64,000 bases of DNA, from the NCBI GenBank assembly GCA_002205965.3, contig NADL03000682.1:248001-312000 (forward strand). Reading direction: 5' to 3'. Each line of letters opens with the position of its first letter. The stretch's first letter is position 1. The notes beneath the pieces are model-generated. The model ran no database searches. It was not told the DNA's origin and saw only the letters and a list, made by a program, of their open reading frames with translations. Both the position numbers and the translations under genes were made by a program. The DNA is from Kappaphycus alvarezii. Lineage: Eukaryota > Rhodophyta > Florideophyceae > Gigartinales > Solieriaceae. This document shows positions 1 through 9,112 of the stretch, one piece after another.

Positions 1-30
1 GGCGCCCGCGCCAAGTTCAGCGCGGGCGCC
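1..30. repeat. Perfect GC-rich hairpin
   Basis: Bases 1-11 are the exact reverse complement of bases 20-30, giving an 11-bp stem with an 8-nt loop. The stem is all G and C, unlike the AT-richer sequence that follows. No gene ends next to it within the window, so its role is unknown. It could be the edge of a longer inverted repeat cut by the window boundary. Confidence 0.8.
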
Positions 31-384
31 GAGAAGAGCGAAACAAAACTTGCGGAGGTCAGTAAGATAGGGAGGACGGTGGGAACGGTTGGTATGGTTT
101 TGTAACTATGTGTTTCTTTGCGACAGTATCAGAACTTAATGAAAACCTTTTCTGCTCTAGATTCTTGATCTAAAAAGCAGTTTAGAAAGATACTAGTGGT
201 AGCCGTAAACTTCACAATTTCGGTTGGTTCTCTCTTTAACATTTTGAAGTTACTAAGGTTTTACTGAAGGGAACATAAGGGCCTTATTTGCTTAAGGAAA
301 TATACAAGCTGGCACCAACTTTACTTTCGTAGCAGTAAGGAAGTACATAGAATATACGGCATGAGCAGGCAGCATTCGATTTAC
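31..384. other. No recognisable feature
   Basis: No coding pattern, RNA gene or repeat was recognised between the terminal hairpin and the first LINE fragment. Confidence 0.5.
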
Positions 385-590
385 AAGTCTAGGAAAAGGA
401 GGCTGGTTCCTGTTCCTATCTCAAGGATCGGAGGCTGGCTCTGGCAGCGTTCGCCAATGAGTATGAGTCGCTAGTCGTGCGTTGGAATGTGTTTCGAAGA
501 TGCAAGATATTCGTTTACAGCGACAATTTGCATCGTCAGTAACCTTTAATGCACCTTGCTTGCCATAAGGTATTAACCTCGTTGATATAA
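385..590 (+). mobile_element. LINE family I fragment, C-terminal end of the endonuclease ORF
   Basis: This stretch aligns by eye with the last 200 bases of the LINE-1 ORF. It keeps the block read as RLVPVPISTLGG in LINE-1 and the region around its final codons (7380-7450). The sense strand is plus; the open frame on the minus strand (421-624) is antisense and resembles the same antisense shadow of LINE-1 at 7204-7485. Everything upstream is missing, as expected for a 5'-truncated LINE copy. It is not functional. Confidence 0.65.
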
Positions 591-1303
591 CCAACCACAT
601 CTCCCATGCATTAAAATAGCCCAAAAATTCCCCCTTGCTTCCTACCCCTCTACTTGGTTGTAGATTGAGCTACTATCAGCCCCCCCGCTATATTTCACGT
701 TCATACACGCTACCATAAAAGTTGACTGGGTATTACCCAGCTTATCTCCGGTGGTAAGATACTACATATGTCCCCGGATAGAGGAGATGAGCAGCGTCGC
801 TTTCTCAGATGCTGGGGAAGCGCCGTTCTTTGCAGTGATGATATTCGCTACTTGCTGAACACCCTTTTCAAAACCCCCAACAAATGCAACCGTAAACATC
901 AATAACCATGGGGTGAACCTGAATTCCATAATGGGCCAAAGAGAGTCGTAATCACGACATTTTTGATCTCTTTTTGAATAATTTGAGGTAAAGTCTAAGG
1001 ACGATTATGGTAAGAGTAATGTGGGCTGATAACGAAGACATCGAAGCCGAGCGTAGAAGCAGAAAGTCCAGAACCCGTAATGTACATGTCAAGGCGAAGT
1101 CGCGTGTAGGAGGGCTGGCATCACCCGAGTCGTGTCTTTGAGCAGCATGTCGGTGGCACTGTGCGGAAGGAGGGACGGAGCAAGGATCGGGAAGCGGTGG
1201 ATCTAGAGAACGTACCCTCGAAATATTGGATTATCGTCGTCCTAGCCATGTAAGAACACATTTTAAAAAAGAGCATTAGCGATGTGCAGGTTGTAATAAA
1301 AAA
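591..1303. other. No recognisable feature
   Basis: Non-coding on both strands as far as can be seen. It contains a few short homopolymer runs but no repeat shared with the rest of the window. Confidence 0.5.
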
Positions 1304-1384
1304 ATGGTCCTCCCTTCATGTATACAGGAAATGGTCCCCCTTCATGTAATACAGGAAATGGTCCCCCTTCGTGTATCCAGCAAA
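1304..1384 (+). repeat. Three-copy tandem repeat, unit about 26 bp
   Basis: Three consecutive units begin with ATGGTCC and contain CCTTC(A/G)TGTA followed by CAG(G/C)AA. Units one and two differ by a one-base deletion and a one-base insertion, and unit three has a few substitutions. The array is short and lies in non-coding sequence. Confidence 0.8.
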
Positions 1385-1699
1385 CTACAACGATCCCGTC
1401 CCTAACTTCTCCACCGCATTTCCAAATTTATTTCATTTTATCTAGATATTTTTATACTGTATTTAACTCTGAATCGACCCCGATCAAGTCCTTTTCCCTT
1501 TTAGTTACTCCTCCTAATTCGCCTTTTTGAGAAGAAGGCGCAATGCATACTGCAAATCCCTTGCAGATTTATTTTACATATTCCTAATCTATAGAGCATA
1601 TAAACCCCTTTATTCTAAGTTCAAATGCCCGATCATTTTACTCATCACCCTTCTTCCCACACACCCAAAACACCCTACATTGCCTCCGAACGTCTATCA
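1385..1699. other. No recognisable feature
   Basis: Pyrimidine-rich, apparently non-coding sequence between the tandem repeat and family B copy 1. The short open frames here show no recognisable motif. Confidence 0.4.
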
Positions 1700-2650
1700 T
1701 GATTGCCCCTCTGTCCCTATTTCAAAAACTGCCTTCCCGTCCATCAATGGCCTTCGTTCGCCGCCTACGGGCCAACCGATGCCGCCGACTGCATCCGGCG
1801 GCAAACAAAGAAGCAAATTATCGAGTTCGTTCGCCGCCTCTTCGTAGAAGAAGAAGCGAGGGAGGTAAGTGAGGAGAGGCTGAGAAGGTCGAGGAGGAGA
1901 GCGGGGAGTCGTTCGAGGAATGGGTAGCCCTGAGCTATTGTACGAGGCTCGGGAGAAGAAGGAAGAGGAGGAAGAGTAAGAGGAGGAGGAGGAGGAGGGA
2001 GGATGAGGAACAGGGGCATGGAAAATGTTGGACTGGTAGGGCCTGGAATGGAGAGTATGGATCAAGTTGTGCCCACGATGGAACCGGATGGAGATATCTT
2101 TAGTAGTCTAGATATCTCCCAGGGGGAAATAGAGAGCTGTGAGCCATTCGCAGATATTTGTGGGGACTGCTTGGACAGCATGGATATTTTAGAGGAGTTG
2201 TTTGGATCTGATTTAGAGAATGGGAAATAAGAGGACGAAATTAATTGTTAGTTTCTTAAGTATCTTCTGCTTAGAGTATATTGTCCACAAAAAGTATTTT
2301 TATGCATTTCTTGGTATCTTCTGTAGTTTTGTTCGACTTAGGGGTAGCCAAAAGTCTATAAAGCTGATTAAACTGCTTTCTAATGGAGAGGTCAAGCAAG
2401 TTGGACAACTTCAAGCAAGTCCCGAGTAGTAGGAAGTTGAGAGTCAACTTCAGACCCAAGAAAACGTTTTCTTACGCTAGTCGCAGAGCGTCGGTGGTAT
2501 ACCCTGTCTATTTTATACTTGCTTGTAGCTTTCTCAACTCTCTTCTTTATACAATCCCTTTTGTTCCAACAATACACGGTAGCACTTTTGTCGCTCGCAA
2601 CACCTTCTTCTCAGGGTAATTGGTTCTGAAGATCTCTTCCCGCCGATTTA
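1700..2650 (+). repeat. Family B dispersed repeat, copy 1 (most complete)
   Basis: This is the best-preserved member of a family seen five times in the window (also 24270-24640, 35215-35480, 36110-36720, 37868-38500). Conservation covers an acidic coding segment (2003-2230), about 230 bases after its stop, and a block at 2575-2640 shared with the 36.1 and 37.9 kb copies. The upstream part is rich in GGA/GAA triplets. No terminal repeats or target-site duplications were found, so the class of element is open; it could also be a multiplied host gene. Confidence 0.6.
2003..2230 (+). CDS. Acidic 75-residue ORF of family B, function unknown
   Basis: The ORF is rich in Asp and Glu and ends with MDILEELFGSDLE, a stretch of hydrophobic residues spaced by acids, like some activation segments (inference only). 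Three other copies keep the same ending on the equivalent strand. The 38 kb copy reads MDILGELFGSDLEG then stop after one frameshift. The 36.6 kb copy keeps a matching ILE..I.SYLEG then stop. The 24.4 kb copy keeps GSDLE. Preserved sense and stop position suggest a once-functional C-terminus. The ATG at 2003 is the first in this frame, but the true start may lie upstream in a GGA-rich, frame-broken segment. The opposite strand is also open in places, so the coding strand is not proven. Confidence 0.4.
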   Translation: MRNRGMENVGLVGPGMESMDQVVPTMEPDGDIFSSLDISQGEIESCEPFADICGDCLDSMDILEELFGSDLENGK

Positions 2651-2836
2651 CCCCTATCACAGGTCGCGGAATGAGAGAATACATGGACGATCGCCCGACG
2701 ATCTTAGAAAACATATTAGATACCACCAGTTCTACATTTCGTAAGTTCAGTAAACAACAATTCATTGTTCGGAGGGAGTTTTGGTATTTTAATTTTTGGA
2801 AATTGTTTCCTCAGCAGGAAATTCCCGAGTTTGTTA

Positions 2837-2972
2837 TTGGCTTTACGTTTCACCTCCGGGTGAAGCAGGCGCGACAGGTTCCTACCTGCAGCCTGCCTGC
2901 TCAGTTGATCTCCGAATACCCTAAGCACACTTTTGTGCCTTAGAACGCGTAAATAGTTACCACCATTAGCAA
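2837..2972 (+). mobile_element. LINE family II 3' tail, 5'-truncated
   Basis: It matches the terminal 140 bases of LINE-3 (60505-60640). Shared blocks include GCGACAGGTTCCT, then CCGAATACCCT, then a TTTTGTGCC block, and a version of the AAAGATCTACCACCA end reduced here to AATAGTTACCACCA. Only the last codons and 3' UTR are present. The minus-strand open frame covering it (2716-3078) is antisense. Confidence 0.7.
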
Positions 2973-3934
2973 TTGAGGCGAGTGAGTGTAAACTTTCACA
3001 GTACGAGGTTACCAGTGTGCCCTTTTCACTCAAGAAAATGGACTGGATCCTAGCCATCAGGCTGAAAGCATTGGACATTGAAGTCTCTGCGGCTTGCCTT
3101 CGCGTAGGACTTCTTTAAACCTTCAATATCCCCTTCTCCTTACAGATACTTTCCGGGCGGCATCATTTCTCAGCGTGTAGGCATCCGAGTGCCAACTTCT
3201 GAGCTTCGAGATGAGGTAGCAGCAAGTTTTCCTTTGGCAGAATTCACAATGAATTATTCGTATCTACACACTTTCTTGTTTGTAGCTACTTTGAGTGACG
3301 CCAGCCGGTTGAAGTTGCACATTTTCTTGGGAGAGGTGCCGATTAAACGTTGTGAGCTCTATAAATATCTATTCAGCTGTGTTTGCTGATGCTGCAGAGA
3401 CGCAGGTGTCATGATTGAGCCCTGCTTTGTACTTCTACTAACGACTACTGTAATTTCAAAAGATATGTACTAAGGTTTAATGTTAGGAAATATAGATTTT
3501 TTGCTTTCATTCGATCGCCCTGTATAGTTCCATACACCACATCAGGCAGACCGACATTCTTTCCGCCACTTTCATTTGTTTATCACGCTACTCTCACTTT
3601 CGTTTTACTTCTTCTCGTACCATCCAAACTCAAGTGGACTTCGGTGCCGGCGCCCACCCCCCTGCTTCTCTTTGCCAAGGCGATCGCTTAGAACATCGAC
3701 ACCCCGACCGCGCTTTCTTCATCGCATCGCCCATCGGCTATCCCGCAGGCTCCCGTTCCTCCGCTGACGAGAGGACAAAATTTCAAAATTCCAAACGGTC
3801 AAATTCCGCCGCACCGGATTGATTGCATTGCTGTATCAACTGACAGTGAAGCACGGGTGACAATTACAGTTTTGAACAAGGAGGTCTGAAGTGCATACCG
3901 ACCGTACAGGACAGGAAGTCCCGAGGATTGGCAC
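2973..3934. other. No recognisable feature; GC-rich patch at 3630-3790
   Basis: No homologous repeat was found in the window. The patch at 3630-3790 is clearly richer in G and C than its surroundings and could be the 5' region of LINE-1, but no motif supports that directly. Confidence 0.4.
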
Positions 3935-3954
3935 ACTGTACAGTACTGTACAGT
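3935..3954. repeat. 20-bp perfect palindrome
   Basis: The sequence ACTGTACAGT is repeated twice back to back, and the whole 20-mer equals its own reverse complement. The TACTGTA core recurs at scattered places in the window, for example near 9840 and 63895-63930. No associated gene or element end was identified. Confidence 0.85.
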
Positions 3955-4136
3955 AGTAAGTCCAATCGCTTAGTAGGGTGCACTGTTCTAGGACCTCAGG
4001 GGATTGGAAAATTGTCACTAGTGGACTGTGTTCGCGCTTACAGCATCATGGCACAGGCCGTAGGCAAGAAGAATACTTTTACTCTCGAACATCGGCCTTC
4101 GAGTGACAACGGCATTTACTGGCTCTCAACACGCAC

Positions 4137-4703
4137 TTGAAAAGGCCCCAACCCACCCGGGAACTACCTACTCCCGGTCAATGTATCCTCTGCAGCAGGC
4201 CCCAGCCGCAACTCCAGACTGTCGCAAACTTGCTGGCCCATCTGCGCACGACGCACACGCCACAATCCCGACACGGTCCGCCCCGCTGCCATGAGATCCA
4301 CAAACTGCAGAAAAGTCTAGCTCAAATCGGATACTGGTACTGTGCCTGTCATCACAAATACCTCGGCTCCAAAGTACACGGTCCGGATCCGCAAGGACTG
4401 TACTCGTTCTCGTACGTCCGCTGCCCTCAGTGTACCGTAGACACAAGGCCAAGGCAGTACGCTCCGTTGCACAAGTCGCAGTTGCAGGCGGATGAACCCG
4501 CCAGTCTTCGGTCCCGGTCCCACGCCCGATCGCCGACGATCAACCGCCGCGACCCGCACACACGACTGGACACGCGTCAGATCAGCAACCCTCACCAGGG
4601 CATGCTCCGCTCCACGCACAACCCCTGCCCCGCCATGAGGACATCTTTACGACCCACATTCCTGTGTTGTCTCATATCCCTACACGATTCCGATCAGCAC
4701 TGA
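4137..4703 (+). pseudogene. LINE-1 N-terminal C2H2 zinc-finger segment
   Basis: The frame starts with a C2H2-like finger: CILC, 15 residues, H, 4 residues, H. A second Cys/His-rich part follows (WYCACHH about 35 residues later, then CPQC). In RLE-type LINEs such N-terminal fingers bind the target DNA (family knowledge). Past about 4640 the conserved sense moves to another frame, where TTHIPVLSHIP corresponds to TTHTPVMSHIP in the minus-strand copy near 55700. The end of this open frame is therefore not meaningful. Confidence 0.65.
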
Positions 4704-5150
4704 GTGACTCCCTGTCGGTCGCCATGCATGACGCAGCGTGGGCTTGTGCACACGGACATAATGATGCGGAAGAGAAGCTCTCTAAAGTTTTTCTTTTCCC
4801 TTCAGTGATGCTTTCCAATACTTCACCTTCCTCAGGTACTACCGGTTCGAACGTCGAAACGCAAGTCCAATCAACCAGTGACTTAATCAGAGAACGGCTC
4901 GAATTGTGGAATGCAGGACAGTTCCAAACCTTATGGCAGAACGCACTTCAACAAGCGACCTCCCGAACAAAACGAACTTTAACGCCCCAGGAACAGAAAC
5001 AGGCCAACATCGTCGTGCCATGAGACTCGCCCGCGAAGGAGCATATGGGAAAGCTGCACAGGCATTAGGATCTCTAGGGGTGTTACCGGCCACTAAATCG
5101 GTGTCTGACGCCCTCCGAGCTAAACATCCTCAATCCCCGGGAGGATGAGG
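4640..5150 (+). pseudogene. LINE-1 linker between finger and RT
   Basis: Two overlapping frames give a linker conserved with the second family I body at 54685-55735. Matches include FLFPSVML against FLFPAVML, LELWNAGQF against IDLWNAGHF, and REGAYGKAAQALGSLGVLPAT against KEGAYGKAAQALRSLGVLPAT. A frameshift near 5010-5020 and another near 5135 break it. The region precedes the RT fingers and probably corresponds to the N-terminal extension typical of R2-type proteins (inference). Confidence 0.65.
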
Positions 5151-5154
5151 AACA

Positions 5155-6100
5155 CTTTGAACCGCCTTCCGCACCCCCGATATCTCAGCGATCACAAAGG
5201 ATGAGGTTTTGCGGGCAGTTCGCTCTTTCAAACCCGGTTCAGCCCCGGGGGGATCCGGACTTCGCCCCTCTCACGTCGAAGAGCTTCTACGGACACCCAC
5301 ATCTTCCTCGCAGGGGAAATTCTTGGATTCATTAACAGAACTTCTGAACGTCCTGGCTTCCGGAAAAGCTCCTACTGCCCTCGCCCCGTGGATTGCTGGA
5401 GCCCCACTCACACCACTTGCGAAGAAAGACATGACTCCGCGCCCCATTGCAGTGGGAGAGACTTTGCGACGGTTAGTTAGTAGCTGCCTTGCTACTCGGG
5501 TCAATGAAAAGGCCTCCACCTACTTCCAGCCTCTTCAGGTTGGTATCGCAAAGTCAGGAACAGATGCAGTAGTTCACGGTGTTCGACGCATCGTGAACAA
5601 GTTCGGTACACGCTCTGAATATGCGCTCTTGTCGGTCGACCTGAAGAATGCGTTCAACCTGTGCAGCCGTGCTTCCTTTTTTAACGCAGTCCGGAACCTC
5701 TTTCCTCAGTGCTCCCTTGGGTACTGTATTGCTACAACAACGATCCAGCGTTCCTCTGGACGGGATTCGAGACTATACGGAGTGTTGTGGGTACTCAGCA
5801 AGGAGACCCGCTCAGCGGATTGCTTTTCGCTCTCGTACTCCACCCCATCGCCCTAAAGATCAAAGAGCTATTGTCGGGATCCCCCGACGAGGACACAGGG
5901 TTAGACACACTGCTTTTGGAGCTTTGGTATCACGACGATGGCTACATTGTAGCCAAACACGAGGATATACTCAAGGTAATCGAGGTTCTGTCTTCTCCCG
6001 AGGCCAAACGTCGTGGTCTCCATCTGGCAGTCTCGAAATGCAAAAGTATGGTGGCCCACCGCCCCCTCCGCGTCGGTTCAGTCCGCATACCCCTGTGATA
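5155..6100 (+). pseudogene. LINE-1 reverse transcriptase domain
   Basis: The first part (frame of 5209-5856) contains the RPIAVGE block and RT motif A, read as LLSVDLKNAFN. The frame then shifts near 5700. The second part (5709-6098) contains motif B, GTQQGDPLSGLLFAL, and the active-site motif C, YHDDGYI, around 5928-5945. A fingers/palm order with QGDPL and YxDD identifies a LINE-type RT (known family). The catalytic aspartates are intact, but frame breaks on both sides make the protein non-functional. A minus-strand fragment at 44990-45211 repeats the motif C region with a degraded active site. Confidence 0.85.
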
Positions 6101-6184
6101 TGCGGCAGGAATACAGTGCTGGTACTTCGGTTTTGAACGCGCCAATCGGCTCCCAAACGTTCATGGAACAATACTTCCTGGACC

Positions 6185-7468
6185 ATGTATACTCCCTTGA
6201 GCCTTTACTTAACGCTGTCATGGAAATCGAGGACGCGCACGCTTCATTCCAACTACTGCGCAACTGCTTTGGGGTTTGCAAAGTGGGATACCTCTTGCGA
6301 GTTGTGCCGCCCTCCTTGTACGCGGAAAGGGGCCGAATACTTCGACAGCTTAATCGAGAGGTGCTGCCGCACTTTAGCGGGTGGAATGCTAGACAACTGT
6401 ATATTCAAGGAGCTGCAACTGCCCATTAAGGCACTACAGGAGAAGAAGCCGACCTTGGGAATCGGCCTCTCCTCCGCGCGAGATGTCGCCGCCGCTTCGT
6501 TTCTTGCGTCCAGCGCCGCGACGCAGCAGTTATGCGAGAAGTCTTTGCCGTCCTGTGTTCAAGACCTGACGCAGTACGAGGATGCTACAGCCGCCTTTAC
6601 CGCATGGAGCGCCTCTTGTCGACCCTCAGAACGAATTCCGTTTAGCAATTTCTGCTCATCCAACCCACCATCGCAGAAGAAGCTAACAGATGCAATTCAT
6701 ATGGCTGTGCAAGAGGCCTTGCCGCTCGGAAACATCCGCACCCGCGCCTTCCGCGCTAGCATGTCCCTCCCCGGTGCCAAAGGCTGGGTCTACTGTGCAC
6801 CTTGCCCTGGATTGAGGACGCACATCAAGAGCAAAGACTTTTCCGTGTGGTTCCAGTACTTTTGCCAAACCCCCTTATTCGCCCCAGGTACCCCTTGCCC
6901 CAAAGCAGGATGCCATGAAATGCTGGATATCTACGGGGACCACTTGCTACATTGTCGCTTTGGCTGCGAGCGGAATACTCGCCATAACAACCAGGTGACT
7001 TTACTGGGGAACGACCTTGCAAGAGCCGCCCGACGTCCATTCATCGAACCTCGTCTACACTACCAAAACAGGACGAGGCCGGATATCAGGGCGATGGGAG
7101 CCGCCGGTGGCACGGATTACTTCGACGTAACCTTTGTCAACCCGCTCGCTCCCTCCCACGCAAGAGCCAGGGCTTTCAACCCACTCACAAGCCTCAACGC
7201 AGCTCACGCAGAGAAGCAGCGGAAATACCAAGGGTTCCTTGCTGAGCTGCCTGGGAGAAACAGGCTGGTTCCTGTCCCCATCTCAACGCTTGGAGGATGG
7301 CATCCGGCGGCGTTCTCCGTCGTCAAGGAACTCGCGAGAACCGTTGCCACCCGCGCAATGGAACGGTTTTCGAAGGTTAGAGCCATTCTTTTACAGCGGC
7401 ACTCCGCTTTGACAGTAACCTCCAATGCCGCTTGTTTGCTGGCTGGCCTCCCTTCCACCTTCTGGTAG
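6185..7468 (+). CDS. LINE-1 C-terminal half: thumb, Cys/His cluster and RLE nuclease
   Basis: This is the longest open frame in the window (427 codons), though the LINE sense enters it only after about 6385 from an upstream frame. It carries a Cys/His cluster: CPKAGC, then GDHLLHC and RFGC (around 6896-6970). A PD-(D/E)xK-like nuclease core follows: RPDI at about 7078, DYFDVTF at about 7117 and a downstream KQRKY at about 7213. In RLE LINEs this domain nicks the target to prime reverse transcription (family knowledge). The ORF ends LTVTSNAACLLAGLPSTFW, and this C-terminus is the hallmark used to spot truncated copies elsewhere in the window. Without the upstream frames it cannot be a full protein. 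Confidence 0.8.
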   Translation: MYTPLSLYLTLSWKSRTRTLHSNYCATALGFAKWDTSCELCRPPCTRKGAEYFDSLIERCCRTLAGGMLDNCIFKELQLPIKALQEKKPTLGIGLSSARDVAAASFLASSAATQQLCEKSLPSCVQDLTQYEDATAAFTAWSASCRPSERIPFSNFCSSNPPSQKKLTDAIHMAVQEALPLGNIRTRAFRASMSLPGAKGWVYCAPCPGLRTHIKSKDFSVWFQYFCQTPLFAPGTPCPKAGCHEMLDIYGDHLLHCRFGCERNTRHNNQVTLLGNDLARAARRPFIEPRLHYQNRTRPDIRAMGAAGGTDYFDVTFVNPLAPSHARARAFNPLTSLNAAHAEKQRKYQGFLAELPGRNRLVPVPISTLGGWHPAAFSVVKELARTVATRAMERFSKVRAILLQRHSALTVTSNAACLLAGLPSTFW

Positions 7469-7611
7469 ATTGGAGTGCCATCCACAGCTTTCGACGCATC
7501 GTACGGTTTCGCAATTGGCTTGACAATGATACGATATCTACGCTTCGGTACAAATTACGGATACCAACCCACATATCTACCACAGTAAATTAACCCCCCA
7601 TTTATAGGCAG

Positions 7612-7650
7612 ACCGAACATATCTTCCAAGATTAAAACACCAAAACTCTT
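7612..7650 (+). mobile_element. LINE 3'-terminal tail fragment
   Basis: Contains the tail block ATATCTTCCAAGATTAAAACAC and the following CTTCCC. This is nearly identical to the ends of the tails at 59813 and 61350, which in LINE subfamily I' mark the 3' terminus. Only about 40 bases are present, starting roughly 20 bases after the end of LINE-1. Confidence 0.55.
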
Positions 7651-7906
7651 CCCATATCTGGGAAAGGCTGAGTGTATCGCCATGAAAAGGAACAATTGAC
7701 AACTACTGTAGCGAACTTACGTTACAAGAGTAAAAACCAAAGAGTTCCATCGCACAGGAGCAGTTTAGCACTTCCTTCGAAGGCAGAGTTCTTTTTCTAA
7801 ATTACAATTCTCGGAAGTCTCGCAATAAAATATTTCCCCTGTTTATCCTATTTTAAATTTTTCTTCAATAGTGTAAGCTAAGTAGGGGTCCTAGTTAATT
7901 ACAATA

Positions 7907-7987
7907 TATGACAGTTGCGGCAGCAGCAATGATGTCCAATGCATCATGCCTGCTGAAAGGCTTTGAGCCATTCATTTATGCATAACA
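7907..7987 (+). mobile_element. LINE subfamily I' C-terminal codons
   Basis: The plus strand reads AAAAMMSNASCLLKGF then a stop a few codons on. It corresponds to AAAAVMSNAACLMAGLKAAF-stop in the copy at 61350-61577. The sequence on both sides is not alignable, so this is a short decayed remnant. Confidence 0.55.
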
Positions 7988-9072
7988 GTGACATTACCCA
8001 TTATACTGAAAACTTCTCGCATATACCGAGGGATAGCCAAACCGCACTTTTCAAACATTTAAAACCAAATCGATTCCCGGAATAAAAGGTTGGATGAATT
8101 TTTGAATCTCCCTCTAGTCGCTGGTGTATTTCTACTGCAGCTTGGGAGCCTAATTTCTTTTTCCTTTTGCTCAGATGAATTCGTGTACATATATTGATGC
8201 CTCTATAACGGACACTGTGCCGCATCTATAGGGGAATAGGACTCCAAATGGCCTTATTACGCAAGGAACCTTTTTCCACTGCTCTCTAACAATATAACTT
8301 TTCCTTGGTCACGAGTTTATGCTGGTAAGGCCAGAAGATGAAAATTTTTGCTCATTTGTCATTTCTAACATACATTGACTGACCGACTTTTACAGTTAAG
8401 AGCTCACTGTGGTATCTCTGACGTGACGTATGAGTTAAATTGTTTGTCTTCACCTGGATGTGTACTTCAAAGTCTCACAGCAAGCATTTCGACTTTTCCT
8501 TTCACGAGGGTGGGGAATATGGGGTGATTTTATATTTAATAAATGTGGTCAGTTGTGGCCAAGTCCAAACGAGTGCTTGAAGAAAACTTTTTAAAGAAAT
8601 TCTTGAAGGCTCTTTAAACGGCTTCCCTTATCATTACTGTCTTTATCTTCTAACTTGTCTGTTTTGGGATACATTCCTTGCTTTTGGGTTAGAAAAATAA
8701 GAGCACATCTTCTTACAAGGTACCTGGAGCGCCGTGGGCTTCCGTCTGTTACCTTTTCTGAAAAACTGGATTCAAACCAAGATTAGTTGAAACTTTCACC
8801 CTACCGATTTCCCACTGCAGCAAAACTAGATTGAACTTTTCATTATTTTCCGACAAAATTTTCAATCACAGAAATGCTGGGAATGTGGCGTTTTGTTATT
8901 TCAAATATATGGTCGGTTATGACCTAGAAATACTTAGTTATAACATGAAATGGATTCGCATTTTTGAACGGGAAAAGCTGCTAGTATGCAATTTCCAAGA
9001 AAAGCATTAAACTTCGCATTTACGAGAGGTGGTATGTTTCGCCACTCATAAAATATTTTTTAAAATTGGGGT
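7988..9072. other. No gene; contains two copies of a short dispersed repeat
   Basis: Around 8535-8563 and 8905-8935 there are related blocks containing (A/T)TATATGGTCGGTTGTGGCC-like sequence. The same block occurs once more at 39325-39352, each time after a G-rich segment with GGG(A/G)A(A/T)(A/T)TG. Nothing else is recognisable in this AT-rich interval. Confidence 0.45.
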
Positions 9073-9112
9073 TAATTTACTGTGGTAGATATGTGGGTTG
9101 GTATCCATCAAA
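9073..9112 (-). mobile_element. LINE family I 3' tail, about 40 bases
   Basis: Reverse complement of the last 40 bases of LINE-1, from GGATACCAACCCACATATC to the CCCC terminus. It ends at the same terminal base as LINE-1 and the 60.8 kb tail, so it is a very short 5'-truncated copy in the minus orientation. Confidence 0.7.

Larger units (their letters stand above)
4100..7592 (+). mobile_element. LINE-1: R2-like non-LTR retrotransposon, family I, nearly full length but frame-broken
   Basis: The order of domains is C2H2 zinc finger, linker, reverse transcriptase, Cys/His cluster, restriction-enzyme-like endonuclease (RLE), stop at 7468, and a 3' UTR of about 124 bases ending in TTAACCCC. This is the layout of RLE-type LINEs such as R2 and related clades (known family). 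No apurinic-type endonuclease was seen. The reading frame changes at least six times, so the copy is dead. Its 3' boundary is supported by tails at 60783-60987 and 9073-9112 that end at the same place. The 5' boundary is not defined; I set it just before the zinc-finger ORF. Confidence 0.85.

Noticed and set aside
1697-2065. A 122-codon minus-strand Ser/Pro-rich ORF, and the similar plus ORF at 38495-38782.
   Set aside because: Both are the reverse of GGA/GAA-rich sequence in family B and consist largely of Ser/Pro low complexity; the acidic ORF on the other strand is better conserved. Kept as an open question only in the family B finding.
4664-5023. A 119-codon ORF as a stand-alone gene.
   Set aside because: Its content (HIPTRFRSAL, FLFPSVML, LELWNAGQF) is collinear with the minus-strand LINE body at 55.6 kb, so it is an internal LINE segment, not a separate gene.
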